Of a stretch of 64,000 nucleotides of DNA, positions 36,231 through 43,224 are shown piece by piece (position 1 is the stretch's first letter; each line of letters begins with the position of its first letter). Source of the DNA: Flavisolibacter nicotianae (lineage in GTDB: Bacteria > Bacteroidota > Bacteroidia > Chitinophagales > Chitinophagaceae); assembly GCF_003628535.1 (NCBI RefSeq), contig NZ_RBCI01000003.1, positions 558,001 through 622,000 on the forward strand, given 5' to 3'. A program made the translations under genes and the position numbers. Below the pieces are notes generated by a model, which had not been told where the DNA came from, did not search any database, and saw only the letters and a program-made list of their open reading frames with translations.

Positions 36231-36587
36231 ATGAAAATAAAAGGAATCGACGGCCTGACGGTTTCACAAATTCAAAACGAAGTTGACGGCGGAGGAAAGT
36301 TCGTATTCTATTCGTATTGCTTTTCCCTGGTCGTCATGACGTTCAAAAAAACATCGGCTGTTTATTTTATACGGGAAAACGAGAGTGCGTTTTTGAAAGG
36401 AACGCCTTTCACGCTCATCTCTTTCCTTTTCGGCTGGTGGGGAATTCCCTGGGGCATCATCTATACCATCGGCAGCCTGGTTACGAACCTTGGCGGCGGT
36501 AAAAACGTTACCGCGGAGGTCTTGCAGTTACTTCACAAACAAACCAGCGGCCATGTTTTTGAATTTGAAACGGCAGCGGTGCAATAG
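36231..36587 (+). CDS. small membrane-associated protein, unknown
   Basis: The 118-residue protein starts with a polar segment (MKIKGIDGLTVSQIQNEVDGGGKFVFY). It has one hydrophobic stretch at about 28-37 and a second around 59-85 (LISFLFGWWGIPWGIIYTIGSLVTNLGGG) that looks membrane-embedded or hairpin-like. The end is a helix LQLLHKQTSG. The GWWGIPWG signature recurs in small Bacteroidota proteins, but I know no assigned role. It is followed by pruA after 26 bp and may be cotranscribed with it. Confidence 0.65.
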   Translation: MKIKGIDGLTVSQIQNEVDGGGKFVFYSYCFSLVVMTFKKTSAVYFIRENESAFLKGTPFTLISFLFGWWGIPWGIIYTIGSLVTNLGGGKNVTAEVLQLLHKQTSGHVFEFETAAVQ

Positions 36588-36613
36588 CGATTATTAACCC
36601 TTGTAAAAGATAA

Positions 36614-38266
36614 ATGATGAATTTCGGCTACTTCTCGTATCCCATACCCGTCAACGAACCCGTTCTATCATATGCTCCCGGTTCGCCGGAAAGAGATGCA
36701 TTGAAAAACACGTTGGCCGAATTAAAAGGTCAGCAACTGGATGTTCCCATGTACATCGGTGGCGAAGAAGTTCGCACCGGCAAATTGGAAGCAATGCACC
36801 CGCCGCACGAAACCGGCCACTTGCTGGGACACTACCATGCAGGCGACGAAAACCACGTGAAGCAAGCCATTGCCTGTGCGCTCGATGCCAAGGAGGCCTG
36901 GGCAAACATGGCCTGGGAAGACCGGGCCGGTATCTTTCTCCGTGCCGCAGAATTGATCTCGACCAAATACCGTTACCATATGAACGGGACAACCATGCTT
37001 GGTCAAAGCAAAAATGCTTTCCAGGCCGAGATCGACAGTGCCTGCGAATTGATCGACTTCCTGCGATTCAACGTGCATTTTTTAAGCGAGATTTATCGCC
37101 AGCAGCCCATCAGCGGCCCGGGCATGCACAACCGCATGGAGTATCGTCCGCTGGAAGGATTTGTACTCGCCGTTACCCCGTTCAATTTTACGGCGATTGG
37201 CGGCAACCTGCCGACGAGTGCGGCCATGTGCGGCAACGTCGTGGTTTGGAAGCCGGCGCATACACAGGTTTATTCGGCGCAGATGTTCATGCGCATTTTA
37301 AAGGAAGCCGGTTTGCCGGATGGCGTCATCAACCTGATTTATGTAGATGGCCCTACACTTGGTAAAGTTTGTTTTTCGCACCGCGATTTTGCCGGTGTCC
37401 ATTTCACCGGGTCAACCGGCGTCTTCAACGAGATGTGGAAGACCATCGGGGAAAATGTGTCCAACTACAAAAGCTATCCGCGCATTGTTGGTGAAACGGG
37501 TGGAAAGGACTTTGTCATTGCCCACAATTCGGCTGATCCGCAGGTCGTTGCTACGGCCTTGCTTCGTGGTGCATTCGAATACCAGGGACAAAAATGTTCT
37601 GCAGCCAGCCGTGCCTATATTCCTTCGAACCTGGCAGAAGAAGTGAAGCGACTGTTGGTGGAAGGCGTGAACTCGTTCTCGATGGGTAGTGTAGAAGACT
37701 TTGGCAACTTTGTGAATGCCGTGATCGATGAGAAAAGCTTTGACCGCATTGTCAACTATATCAACAATGCAAAGGCATCACAGGATGCGGAAATCCTGGT
37801 GGGCGGTTCGTACGATAAATCCAAGGGTTATTTTGTACACCCTACTATCGTTGAAGCAAAAGATCCAAAATATGTTTCGATGTGCGAAGAGATCTTTGGC
37901 CCCGTGCTGACGATCCACGTTTACGACGAAGCTTTGTTCGGTGAAACGCTACACCTGGTGGATGAAACTTCACCTTATGCCCTCACCGGTTCTGTGATTG
38001 CCAATGACCGCTATGCAATTGAACTGGCAACGGACCGCCTGCGCAATGCTGCTGGTAACTTTTATATTAATGACAAGCCCACCGGTGCTGTTGTCGGGCA
38101 GCAGCCTTTTGGCGGTGCAAGAGCCAGTGGTACCAACGACAAAGCCGGCTCCATGCTGAACCTCTATCGCTGGTTGAGTGCCCGCACCATTAAGGAAACC
38201 TTTGTGCCGGCTACCACCTACCCATACCCGTTTTTGCGGGGTGAAAGCGAATGGAAAGGTTGCTGA
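36614..38266 (+). CDS. pruA: L-glutamate gamma-semialdehyde (P5C) dehydrogenase
   Basis: This NAD-dependent enzyme oxidises glutamate semialdehyde to glutamate, the last step of proline and arginine/ornithine catabolism. It has 550 residues, and an alternative ATG lies one codon later. The Rossmann region has TPFNFTAIGGNLPTSAAMCGN and FTGSTGVFNEMWKTI. The glutamate lies in GETGGKDF (E294) and the catalytic cysteine in QKCSAASR (C328). EEIFGPVLTIHVYD and QPFGGARASGTNDKAG close the family pattern. No PutA proline dehydrogenase domain is fused. A near copy of its last 213 bases sits at 39160-39372. The downstream terminator begins inside its last codons. Confidence 0.96.
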   Translation: MMNFGYFSYPIPVNEPVLSYAPGSPERDALKNTLAELKGQQLDVPMYIGGEEVRTGKLEAMHPPHETGHLLGHYHAGDENHVKQAIACALDAKEAWANMAWEDRAGIFLRAAELISTKYRYHMNGTTMLGQSKNAFQAEIDSACELIDFLRFNVHFLSEIYRQQPISGPGMHNRMEYRPLEGFVLAVTPFNFTAIGGNLPTSAAMCGNVVVWKPAHTQVYSAQMFMRILKEAGLPDGVINLIYVDGPTLGKVCFSHRDFAGVHFTGSTGVFNEMWKTIGENVSNYKSYPRIVGETGGKDFVIAHNSADPQVVATALLRGAFEYQGQKCSAASRAYIPSNLAEEVKRLLVEGVNSFSMGSVEDFGNFVNAVIDEKSFDRIVNYINNAKASQDAEILVGGSYDKSKGYFVHPTIVEAKDPKYVSMCEEIFGPVLTIHVYDEALFGETLHLVDETSPYALTGSVIANDRYAIELATDRLRNAAGNFYINDKPTGAVVGQQPFGGARASGTNDKAGSMLNLYRWLSARTIKETFVPATTYPYPFLRGESEWKGC

Positions 38267-38287
38267 AATGTTCAGCAACCTTTTTGT
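38255..38287 (+). terminator. terminator overlapping the pruA stop codon
   Basis: Perfect 13-bp stem AAAGGTTGCTGAA / TTCAGCAACCTTT with a 3-base loop and T-run. The TGA stop (38264-38266) is part of the left arm. Confidence 0.92.
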
Positions 38288-38485
38288 TTTTCTCCTTACA
38301 GCGATCCACTGCGTATAAAAGTGTAGCCATTCTCGTCATGCAGTTAGCAAAGGCAGGAGCCGCTGTTAGAATCCGATACAGAGACGCTTTACCACGATGT
38401 AAAAGGGAAAGTGGTAACCTGTAGGTGTATTTTCGTATTTTTTTAAAAATGTAGAGGCTGCTCTATGAAAGCTGGGTGCGATAGA

Positions 38486-38493
38486 TATCTTTG
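38486..38493 (+). promoter_or_regulatory. -7 element for the first barrel gene
   Basis: TATCTTTG matches TAnnTTTG exactly, 36 bases before the ATG at 38530. No -33 TTTG at the expected distance. Confidence 0.45.
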
Positions 38494-38529
38494 CTTCTCA
38501 TTTTATAAACCTCAAAAGACTACTGTTTT

Positions 38530-39081
38530 ATGAAGAAAGTTCTCCTTTCAATGGCTCTTTGTGTGTCTACTCTAACGTTAATCCATGCCCAGGAAGGCAA
38601 AAGCAATGCCTTTAAAGTTAACATCCTTAGCCCGGTTGTAAAATCTGGTTCTTTCTTTTATGAAAGAGCCGTAAACGAAACGTCAAGCTTGCAGCTTGGT
38701 GTCGGTTTCACAGCGTATAATGCCAACCAGGTCAAAATCTCTGGTTTGTTCTTTACGCCGGAATACCGTTTTTATATGTCAGGTCAGGCAATGAACGGTT
38801 TTTATATCAGCCCGTTTTTACGTTACCAGAACCTGAAGATCGAAGACACTGAAAGCGATCCTGCCAACCCAGACAAGGCGACGTTGACAACAATCGGTGG
38901 TGGCCTGACGGCTGGCCGTCAATGGATGTTCAAAGACATTGTTACCCTGGATATCTTTCTTGGACCAAGCTACAATAGCGGAAAAATGAAAGTTACCAGC
39001 GGTAGTGATGTGGAAGATGTGCCGGGGGCACTCAATGGTTTCGGTCTGAGAACAGGTGTTACGCTGGGAATTGCATTCTAA
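38530..39081 (+). CDS. outer-membrane beta-barrel protein, DUF3575-like
   Basis: The 183-residue protein has a signal peptide ending IHAQ at about 20. The mature part is an eight-strand-type barrel with alternating residues (NAFKVNILSPVVKSGSFFYERAVNETSSLQLGVGFTAYN, LFFTPEYRFYM, GFYISPFLRYQNLKIED) and a terminal strand GLRTGVTLGIAF ending in phenylalanine, the usual signal for barrel insertion. It resembles DUF3575 proteins. It is the first of five barrel genes on this strand and is followed by a terminator. No ligand is known. Confidence 0.8.
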   Translation: MKKVLLSMALCVSTLTLIHAQEGKSNAFKVNILSPVVKSGSFFYERAVNETSSLQLGVGFTAYNANQVKISGLFFTPEYRFYMSGQAMNGFYISPFLRYQNLKIEDTESDPANPDKATLTTIGGGLTAGRQWMFKDIVTLDIFLGPSYNSGKMKVTSGSDVEDVPGALNGFGLRTGVTLGIAF

Positions 39082-39119
39082 TAGCATTCAACCCTTCTGG
39101 CTGCAATCCGAAAAAATTG

Positions 39120-39145
39120 GAGGCTCGCACTGCGAGCCTCTTTTT
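39120..39145 (+). terminator. terminator after first barrel gene
   Basis: Perfect stem GAGGCTCGC / GCGAGCCTC with a 3-base loop followed by five T residues. Confidence 0.92.
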
Positions 39146-39159
39146 GTGTCTTTTCAAGA

Positions 39160-39372
39160 CTGCGCAATGCCGCCGGTAACTTTTATAGTAGTGACAAGCC
39201 CACCGGTGCCGTTGTCGGGCAGCAGCCTTTTGGCGGTGCAAGAGCCAGCGGTACCAACGACAAAGCCGGCTCCATGCTGAACCTCTATCGCTGGTTGAGT
39301 GCCCGCACCATTAAGGAAACCTTTGTGCCGGCTACCACCTACCCATACCCGTTTTTGCGGGGTGAAAGCGAA
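39160..39372 (+). pseudogene. duplicated 3' fragment of pruA
   Basis: These 213 bases match 38039-38251 of pruA at a constant offset of 1121, with 6 substitutions that I counted by eye and no gaps. The mismatches all lie in the first 90 bases; the last 120 or so are identical. The frame still reads through the QPFGG, GARAS and TKETF-like end of P5C dehydrogenase, with Ile-Asn changed to Ser-Ser, then runs into unrelated codons and a TGA. There is no start codon, no dehydrogenase core and no ribosome-binding site. It is a dead gene fragment and not a working gene. It lies 436 bp of barrel-array spacer away from any other coding claim. Confidence 0.93.
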
Positions 39373-39393
39373 GAGGGCTTTTTTTATGCCCTC
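39373..39393 (+). terminator. weak hairpin at the end of the pruA fragment
   Basis: GAGGGC and GCCCTC pair around a T-rich loop. The T-run is in the loop rather than after the stem, so termination is doubtful. Confidence 0.35.
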
Positions 39394-39445
39394 GTATGAA
39401 CCGGAAAATCGGGTGAATGAACTGTCAAACTATCGGATGGACTTT

Positions 39446-39476
39446 TTTGCCTCGCGGGTTTTCCGGTTCATTTTTG
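39446..39476 (+). promoter_or_regulatory. promoter for the second barrel gene
   Basis: TTTG at 39446-39449, 19 bases, CATTTTTG at 39469-39476; one deviation in the -7 box. The leader is about 38 bases. Confidence 0.6.
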
Positions 39477-39517
39477 CATTGCAATAAATTATTTAACCAA
39501 CAAATCAAGATTTACTT

Positions 39518-40039
39518 ATGAGAAAAGTGTTTCTAACTGCAGCAATCGTCGCAATGGCGACAGCAGGCTTCGCCCAAACCGGAAAAAATCAAATTGGCAT
39601 CGGCGCAGAATTGGGTATCGCTACACAAAGTGGTGGGGGGACGGCTTTCGGTGGTACGGCCAAATATCTTTACGGTATTGGTAAGGCAGGACAGTTGACC
39701 TTCACGGCAGGTGCAATGTTCGATTCGGAGACGGAAGACAATGTCAAAATCACAGCCACCAACATTCCTTTGCTGGCCGGTTACCGGCATAATTTCAACG
39801 GGCTTTATGTTGAGCCGCAGCTGGGCTACATGACATCGAAATTCACGATGAAAGTCGATGGTCAAAAGTACCTGAGTGGTTCTGATGGTGCGTTTGCCTA
39901 CGCTATCGGTGGCGGTTATGCATTTACCAACGGCCTCGATCTTGGCCTTAGTTTCCGCAACGCGGCACAATCCGGTGCCACAGGCATGTTGGTTGTCCGC
40001 GCCGGTTACAACTTTGCACTTGGCCGTTTTGGAAAATAA
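39518..40039 (+). CDS. outer-membrane beta-barrel protein (second of five)
   Basis: This 173-residue exported barrel has a signal peptide ending TAGFAQ at about 20. Strands alternate polar and aromatic residues (IGIGAELGIATQS, GLYVEPQLGYMTSKF, AYAIGGGYAFTNGLDLGLSFRNA). The last strand MLVVRAGYNFALGRFGK ends in basic residues after F, so the C-terminal phenylalanine signal is shifted inward. It is the smallest and most glycine-rich of the set. It has its own promoter and terminator. No known function. Confidence 0.8.
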   Translation: MRKVFLTAAIVAMATAGFAQTGKNQIGIGAELGIATQSGGGTAFGGTAKYLYGIGKAGQLTFTAGAMFDSETEDNVKITATNIPLLAGYRHNFNGLYVEPQLGYMTSKFTMKVDGQKYLSGSDGAFAYAIGGGYAFTNGLDLGLSFRNAAQSGATGMLVVRAGYNFALGRFGK

Positions 40040-40051
40040 GGGCCGCCGTCC

Positions 40052-40090
40052 GCAATAAAAAAGCCGGTGATTTCACTGGCTTTTTTATTG
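40052..40090 (+). terminator. terminator after second barrel gene
   Basis: A long stem with outer arms GCAATAAAAAAGCC / GGCTTTTTTATTGC and inner GTGA / TCAC, separated by one mismatch. Confidence 0.9.
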
Positions 40091-40129
40091 CGAAGACTTT
40101 CCATTCAAATGAAAATTTATGGCGGGTAA

Positions 40130-40161
40130 TTGATGGAAGGTACGGTGCATTTATACTTTTG
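40130..40161 (+). promoter_or_regulatory. promoter for the third barrel gene
   Basis: TTG at 40130-40132, 21 bases, perfect TACTTTTG at 40154-40161. It gives a leader of about 108 bases that contains a hairpin and a T-tract at 40221-40249. Confidence 0.6.
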
Positions 40162-40220
40162 TCCATCAGGTAAAACCCCGCAAAAAACAGTTCAGTTCGT
40201 TAAGATCGCTGTTCAATTGC

Positions 40221-40249
40221 CGTTTTTAACAAAAGCGGCCTCTTTTTTG
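40221..40249 (+). promoter_or_regulatory. leader hairpin and GCGGCC/T-tract element, copy 1
   Basis: CCGTTTT pairs imperfectly with AAAAGCGG, and the segment GCGGCC-TC-TTTTTTG at 40235-40249 follows, ending 23 bases before the ATG at 40273. The same block occurs before the next two barrel genes. Confidence 0.5.
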
Positions 40250-40272
40250 ATTTTACCCTGAAAACGCGATCT

Positions 40273-40869
40273 ATGAAAAAGATTTATTTACTCGCCCTTG
40301 TGGCGATGGCAGGCTTTGCAGTACAGGCTCAAAACGCTGATATTGGTTTAAAAGGTGGATTGAACCTGGCCACATGGTCCAATAACGGCAGTGGTGCCGC
40401 TTATGCCAACCGTTTAGGATTCAATGGAGGTTTGTTTGCCCAATTTCGAGTGACGCCCCAGTTTGCTGTGCAGCCGGAGGTGGTCTATTCAAGCCAGGGA
40501 ACCAAATACACCATCGGTAACCAGGAGCATGATCTGAAGCTCAATTACGTTAACATTCCCGTGATGCTTCAGGCAATGGTTGGACGGGGTTTTTATGCAG
40601 AAGCAGGCCCGCAAATCGGATTTTTAACCGGTACCGCCGACAAAGTTGGCGATGTTGAAACCGGTTATTTTACGACCAACGATTTTAAAAAGAATGATGT
40701 GGGGCTCGGCGTTGGCCTCGGCTTTTCCGGCGCATCGGGTTTGGGTATCAATGGCCGCTACAATTTTGGCCTGACCAACATCAACAATGCGGGTACCAAC
40801 AAGATTAAGAACAATGTGCTGCAGGTAGACCTGACGTATAAATTCAATGGTGGCGGACGCCGGTACTAA
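40273..40869 (+). CDS. PorT-like outer-membrane barrel (third of five)
   Basis: The 198-residue protein has a signal peptide ending AVQAQ at 20, then the porin-family pattern ADIGLKGGLNLATWS, AQFRVTPQFAVQPEVVYSSQGTKY, LNYVNIPVMLQAMVGRGFYAEAGPQIGFL and GINGRYNFGLTNIN. It closes with NNVLQVDLTYKFNGGGRRY. The QPE(V/I)xYSSQG and Y(V/I)N(I/V)P stretches are shared with the next two proteins, so this is one gene family. It is probably an outer-membrane barrel; PorT-family members include T9SS components, but similarity is too general to claim that role. Confidence 0.82.
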   Translation: MKKIYLLALVAMAGFAVQAQNADIGLKGGLNLATWSNNGSGAAYANRLGFNGGLFAQFRVTPQFAVQPEVVYSSQGTKYTIGNQEHDLKLNYVNIPVMLQAMVGRGFYAEAGPQIGFLTGTADKVGDVETGYFTTNDFKKNDVGLGVGLGFSGASGLGINGRYNFGLTNINNAGTNKIKNNVLQVDLTYKFNGGGRRY

Positions 40870-40891
40870 AAAAAAGTTTTCCAGAAAATTG

Positions 40892-40919
40892 AAAGGCCGC
40901 ACATGCGGCCTTTTTTTTG
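40892..40919 (+). terminator. terminator that also forms GCGGCC/T-tract element, copy 2
   Basis: Perfect stem AAAGGCCGC / GCGGCCTTT with loop ACAT and an 8-T run. The run plus the next G (TTTTTTTG) lies 20 bases after an ATTG, so the hairpin could be the spacer of a weak promoter for the gene starting at 40943. Confidence 0.75.
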
Positions 40920-40942
40920 ATTGCGTGGTGAAAACGTTTTTT

Positions 40943-41554
40943 ATGAAGAAGTTGAATGCTTTTGCTCTGGCAATGTGTGCTGCTTTGGTTGTTGCAGCGC
41001 AGGAGAAACCGAAATTTGGCCTGAAGGCAGGATTGAATGTCGCAACCCTGAAATACAGCAACAATGCTGAAGCCGACTACCGTTCCGGTTTTCATGTGGG
41101 CGCACTGGCGCACGTTCACATTACACCTTCCTTTTCGCTGCAGCCTGAAATTTATTATTCAAGCCAGGGAGCCAAAATTCCTTACAACGGCGACAAGATG
41201 AACCTCGGTTTGGATTACATTAATGTGCCTGTCCTGTTGCAATACAATTTTGCCAACGGCTTTCGTTTGCAGGGTGGTCCACAGGTTGGCTTTTTGGTTG
41301 GTGTGAGTGATAAAGTGAATGGTGCCGAAATGAACGCTTATACCACCGACAATTTTAAAACGGTGGAAGTGGCCATTCCGCTGGGCGTGAGCTACCTGGG
41401 ATACTCCGGTTTCGGTATTGATGCCCGCTACAACATCGGGCTTTCCAACATCAACCAGGTAACGCCACCAACGGCAAAGAACAAAGTATTCCAAGTTGGT
41501 GCTTTTTATCTCTTCGATCACAAGCACAAAGTTGAATCCCGCAAAAAGAAATAA
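40943..41554 (+). CDS. PorT-like outer-membrane barrel (fourth of five)
   Basis: The protein starts at the ATG at 40943 (MKKLNAFALAMCAALVVAAQEK) and has 203 residues; the open frame from 40847 crosses the previous terminator. It closely follows its upstream neighbour: FGLKAGLNVATLKYSNNAE, FSLQPEIYYSSQGAKI, LDYINVPVLLQYNFANGFRLQGGPQVGFLVGVSDKV and GIDARYNIGLSNIN. It ends in a basic tail HKHKVESRKKK. The gap after the third gene is 73 bp and is almost filled by the terminator, so expression depends on read-through or on a promoter inside that element. Confidence 0.82.
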   Translation: MKKLNAFALAMCAALVVAAQEKPKFGLKAGLNVATLKYSNNAEADYRSGFHVGALAHVHITPSFSLQPEIYYSSQGAKIPYNGDKMNLGLDYINVPVLLQYNFANGFRLQGGPQVGFLVGVSDKVNGAEMNAYTTDNFKTVEVAIPLGVSYLGYSGFGIDARYNIGLSNINQVTPPTAKNKVFQVGAFYLFDHKHKVESRKKK

Positions 41555-41599
41555 CCGGCTTTTGCTGCGAGAGAAATTTCCTGTTCGGGTTTTATTCAG

Positions 41600-41636
41600 A
41601 TGCCCTGCACAGGCCAATGCCGGCAGGGCATTTTCT
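41600..41636 (+). terminator. hairpin after fourth barrel gene
   Basis: ATGCCCTGC / GCAGGGCAT with an inner GGC / GCC stem, followed by TTTCTT. Confidence 0.7.
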
Positions 41637-41694
41637 TACCCGCATATAGCATTATAATTGCTCGCTCTTCACGGATTATCCACAGGGGAATAGG

Positions 41695-41709
41695 GCGGCC
41701 TTTTTTTTG
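41695..41709 (+). promoter_or_regulatory. GCGGCC/T-tract element, copy 3
   Basis: The 15 bases are identical to 40905-40919 (GCGGCC, eight T, G). Here no complementary left arm precedes it, so it is not a hairpin terminator. It ends 31 bases before the ATG at 41741. Confidence 0.55.
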
Positions 41710-41740
41710 TAAGTCAATGACTGTCAAAAAAATTAACCGT

Positions 41741-42433
41741 ATGAAAAAAAGTAGTTTAGTGGCATTAGCAGCAGTGATGAGTGTGGGCGTATTTGCGCAG
41801 GAAACGCAACCACAGTTACGGACACCAATGGCCGTTCAAACGCGGATTGGATTAAGGGGAGGCGTGAACCTGGCCGACTTGTCGGCGAAGAATTTGCCAA
41901 GTAGTAGTATGTATACCGAAGCGCAGGCGAAAACGTCTTTCAATGCAGGCATATTTGCGAATATCCCGCTGGGTGGATCGATGCTCCGTTTTCAGCCGGA
42001 ATTAAATTTCAGTTCGCAGGGTGGTAAGGTTCAGGGCCCGTCAGGTACCACGTCGGGTGGGACTTATGAGCAGGATCTGCATTACGTTAACCTGCCCCTG
42101 AATTTTCAGTTGATGGCGAAAAATGGGTTTTTTGTGCAGACAGGACCGCAACTCGGTTACCTGGTGTCGGCAAAAATTAAAAATCCTTCCGGAACCGGTG
42201 CACCTGCAGCAACAGACGACAACAAGGACGATTTCGACAAGCTCGATTTTTCGTGGACCGGCGGTGTCGGATATCTCTCACGGATTGGTCTTGGTGTGGA
42301 TCTACGCTACAACCTTGGTATCGCTAATATTGTTGCCGATGATGCCCGTGCCGCAGCACCGTTTAAAGGCGGAACATGGAAGAACAGCGTTGGGCAATTC
42401 AGTTTGATCTACCAGTTTGGCGCCTACAAATAA
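41741..42433 (+). CDS. PorT-like outer-membrane barrel (fifth of five)
   Basis: Starting at MKKSSLVALAAVMSVGVFAQ (41741), this 230-residue protein carries a signal peptide of about 20 residues and the family pattern RIGLRGGVNLADLSAKN, MLRFQPELNFSSQGGKV, LHYVNLPLNFQLMAKNGFFVQTGPQLGYLVSAK and GVDLRYNLGIANI. It has a longer loop with DDNKDDFDKLDF. The final strand FSLIYQFGAYK ends with a basic residue. The relation to the third and fourth genes is clear from the shared Q-P-E-L-x-F-S-S-Q-G and N-L-P motifs. Confidence 0.82.
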   Translation: MKKSSLVALAAVMSVGVFAQETQPQLRTPMAVQTRIGLRGGVNLADLSAKNLPSSSMYTEAQAKTSFNAGIFANIPLGGSMLRFQPELNFSSQGGKVQGPSGTTSGGTYEQDLHYVNLPLNFQLMAKNGFFVQTGPQLGYLVSAKIKNPSGTGAPAATDDNKDDFDKLDFSWTGGVGYLSRIGLGVDLRYNLGIANIVADDARAAAPFKGGTWKNSVGQFSLIYQFGAYK

Positions 42434-42449
42434 ACTTGATTCAACAACT

Positions 42450-42482
42450 GGAAAAAGCCCTGCATCGCGGGGCTTTCCTTTT
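42450..42482 (+). terminator. terminator after fifth barrel gene
   Basis: AAAGCCCTGC / GCGGGGCTTT with one T-G wobble, 3-base loop, then CCTTTTTG. Confidence 0.75.
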
Positions 42483-42544
42483 TGTATCTATCCGGCAACA
42501 AGGTTCGAAAACAAGGAATACCTATTTTTATCAAAATTTCATTT

Positions 42545-43066
42545 TTGAAAACGCTTCTCACCGAACAACAGATTGGATTAACAGTGAAACGTCTTGCTCA
42601 CCAGTTGCTGGAAAACCATGTCGCGTTGAACAATACCGTTTTGATTGGCTTGCAGCCACGGGGTATTTTTTTATCCGATCGGATCGTTCGCGAAATAAGG
42701 CAAAGCGGGGAAGCGGAAAACATCGTGTACGGAAAGTTGGACATTACCTTTTACCGGGATGATGTGCGCAAAGAAATCCACGTTCCCAATCAAACAGATA
42801 TCCGGTTTTCGGTCGAAGACAAACATGTGGTCCTGATCGATGATGTGCTCTACACCGGTCGCACCATTCGGGCTGCACTGGATGCGCTGATGGATTTCGG
42901 CCGCCCGGCAAAAGTGGAATTAATGGTGCTGGTAGACCGGCGTTACAGCCGACAGCTTCCCATCCAGGCCGATTACATCGGCAAGTCCATCGACTCCATC
43001 ATTACCCAACGCGTCAAAGTTTTGTGGGCCGAAAAAGATGACAAGGACGAAGTGGTGTTGGTTTAA
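42545..43066 (+). CDS. pyrR: bifunctional PyrR: pyrimidine regulator and uracil phosphoribosyltransferase
   Basis: In many bacteria PyrR binds RNA and has UPRT activity. The protein is 173 residues from the TTG at 42545 (LKTLLTEQQIGLTVKRLAHQLLE), which matches family length; the frame from the ATG at 42482 adds a poor N-terminus. The PRPP-binding loop is HVVLIDDVLYTGRTIRAALDAL. DITFYRDDVRKEI and VDRRYSRQLPIQADYIGKSI are typical. No pyr biosynthesis gene is adjacent, so it is an orphan regulator or simply a salvage enzyme. The upstream T-rich region may be its promoter, but no clear match is seen. Confidence 0.88.
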   Translation: MKTLLTEQQIGLTVKRLAHQLLENHVALNNTVLIGLQPRGIFLSDRIVREIRQSGEAENIVYGKLDITFYRDDVRKEIHVPNQTDIRFSVEDKHVVLIDDVLYTGRTIRAALDALMDFGRPAKVELMVLVDRRYSRQLPIQADYIGKSIDSIITQRVKVLWAEKDDKDEVVLV

Positions 43067-43190
43067 GAAATACCATCAACTTCGGGCCTGCTGTCGTAAA
43101 TGAACGCCTGGAGCGCTGGGTGGTTTACGATACCAAAACCGGAGTTTTGCCCAATTCTACAGCGGCAGTAAATCGCATTGCGGTCCGGGT

Positions 43191-43198
43191 TAAATTTG
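43191..43198 (+). promoter_or_regulatory. -7 element for the exported T9SS-type protein
   Basis: TAAATTTG is a perfect TAnnTTTG match 26 bases before the ATG at 43225. Confidence 0.5.
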
Positions 43199-43224
43199 TT
43201 TACACCAAAGCAAATGCGATCCCT

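Noticed and set aside
41676-41684. Perfect DnaA-box-like TTATCCACA
   Set aside because: A single 9-mer is expected by chance at about this frequency in 64 kb, and there is no dnaA, dnaN, AT-rich unwinding region or box cluster nearby.
43120-43224. Upstream extension of the T9SS-type protein
   Set aside because: The residues look protein-like, but the signal peptide starts at 43225 and the promoter -7 element lies inside the extension.
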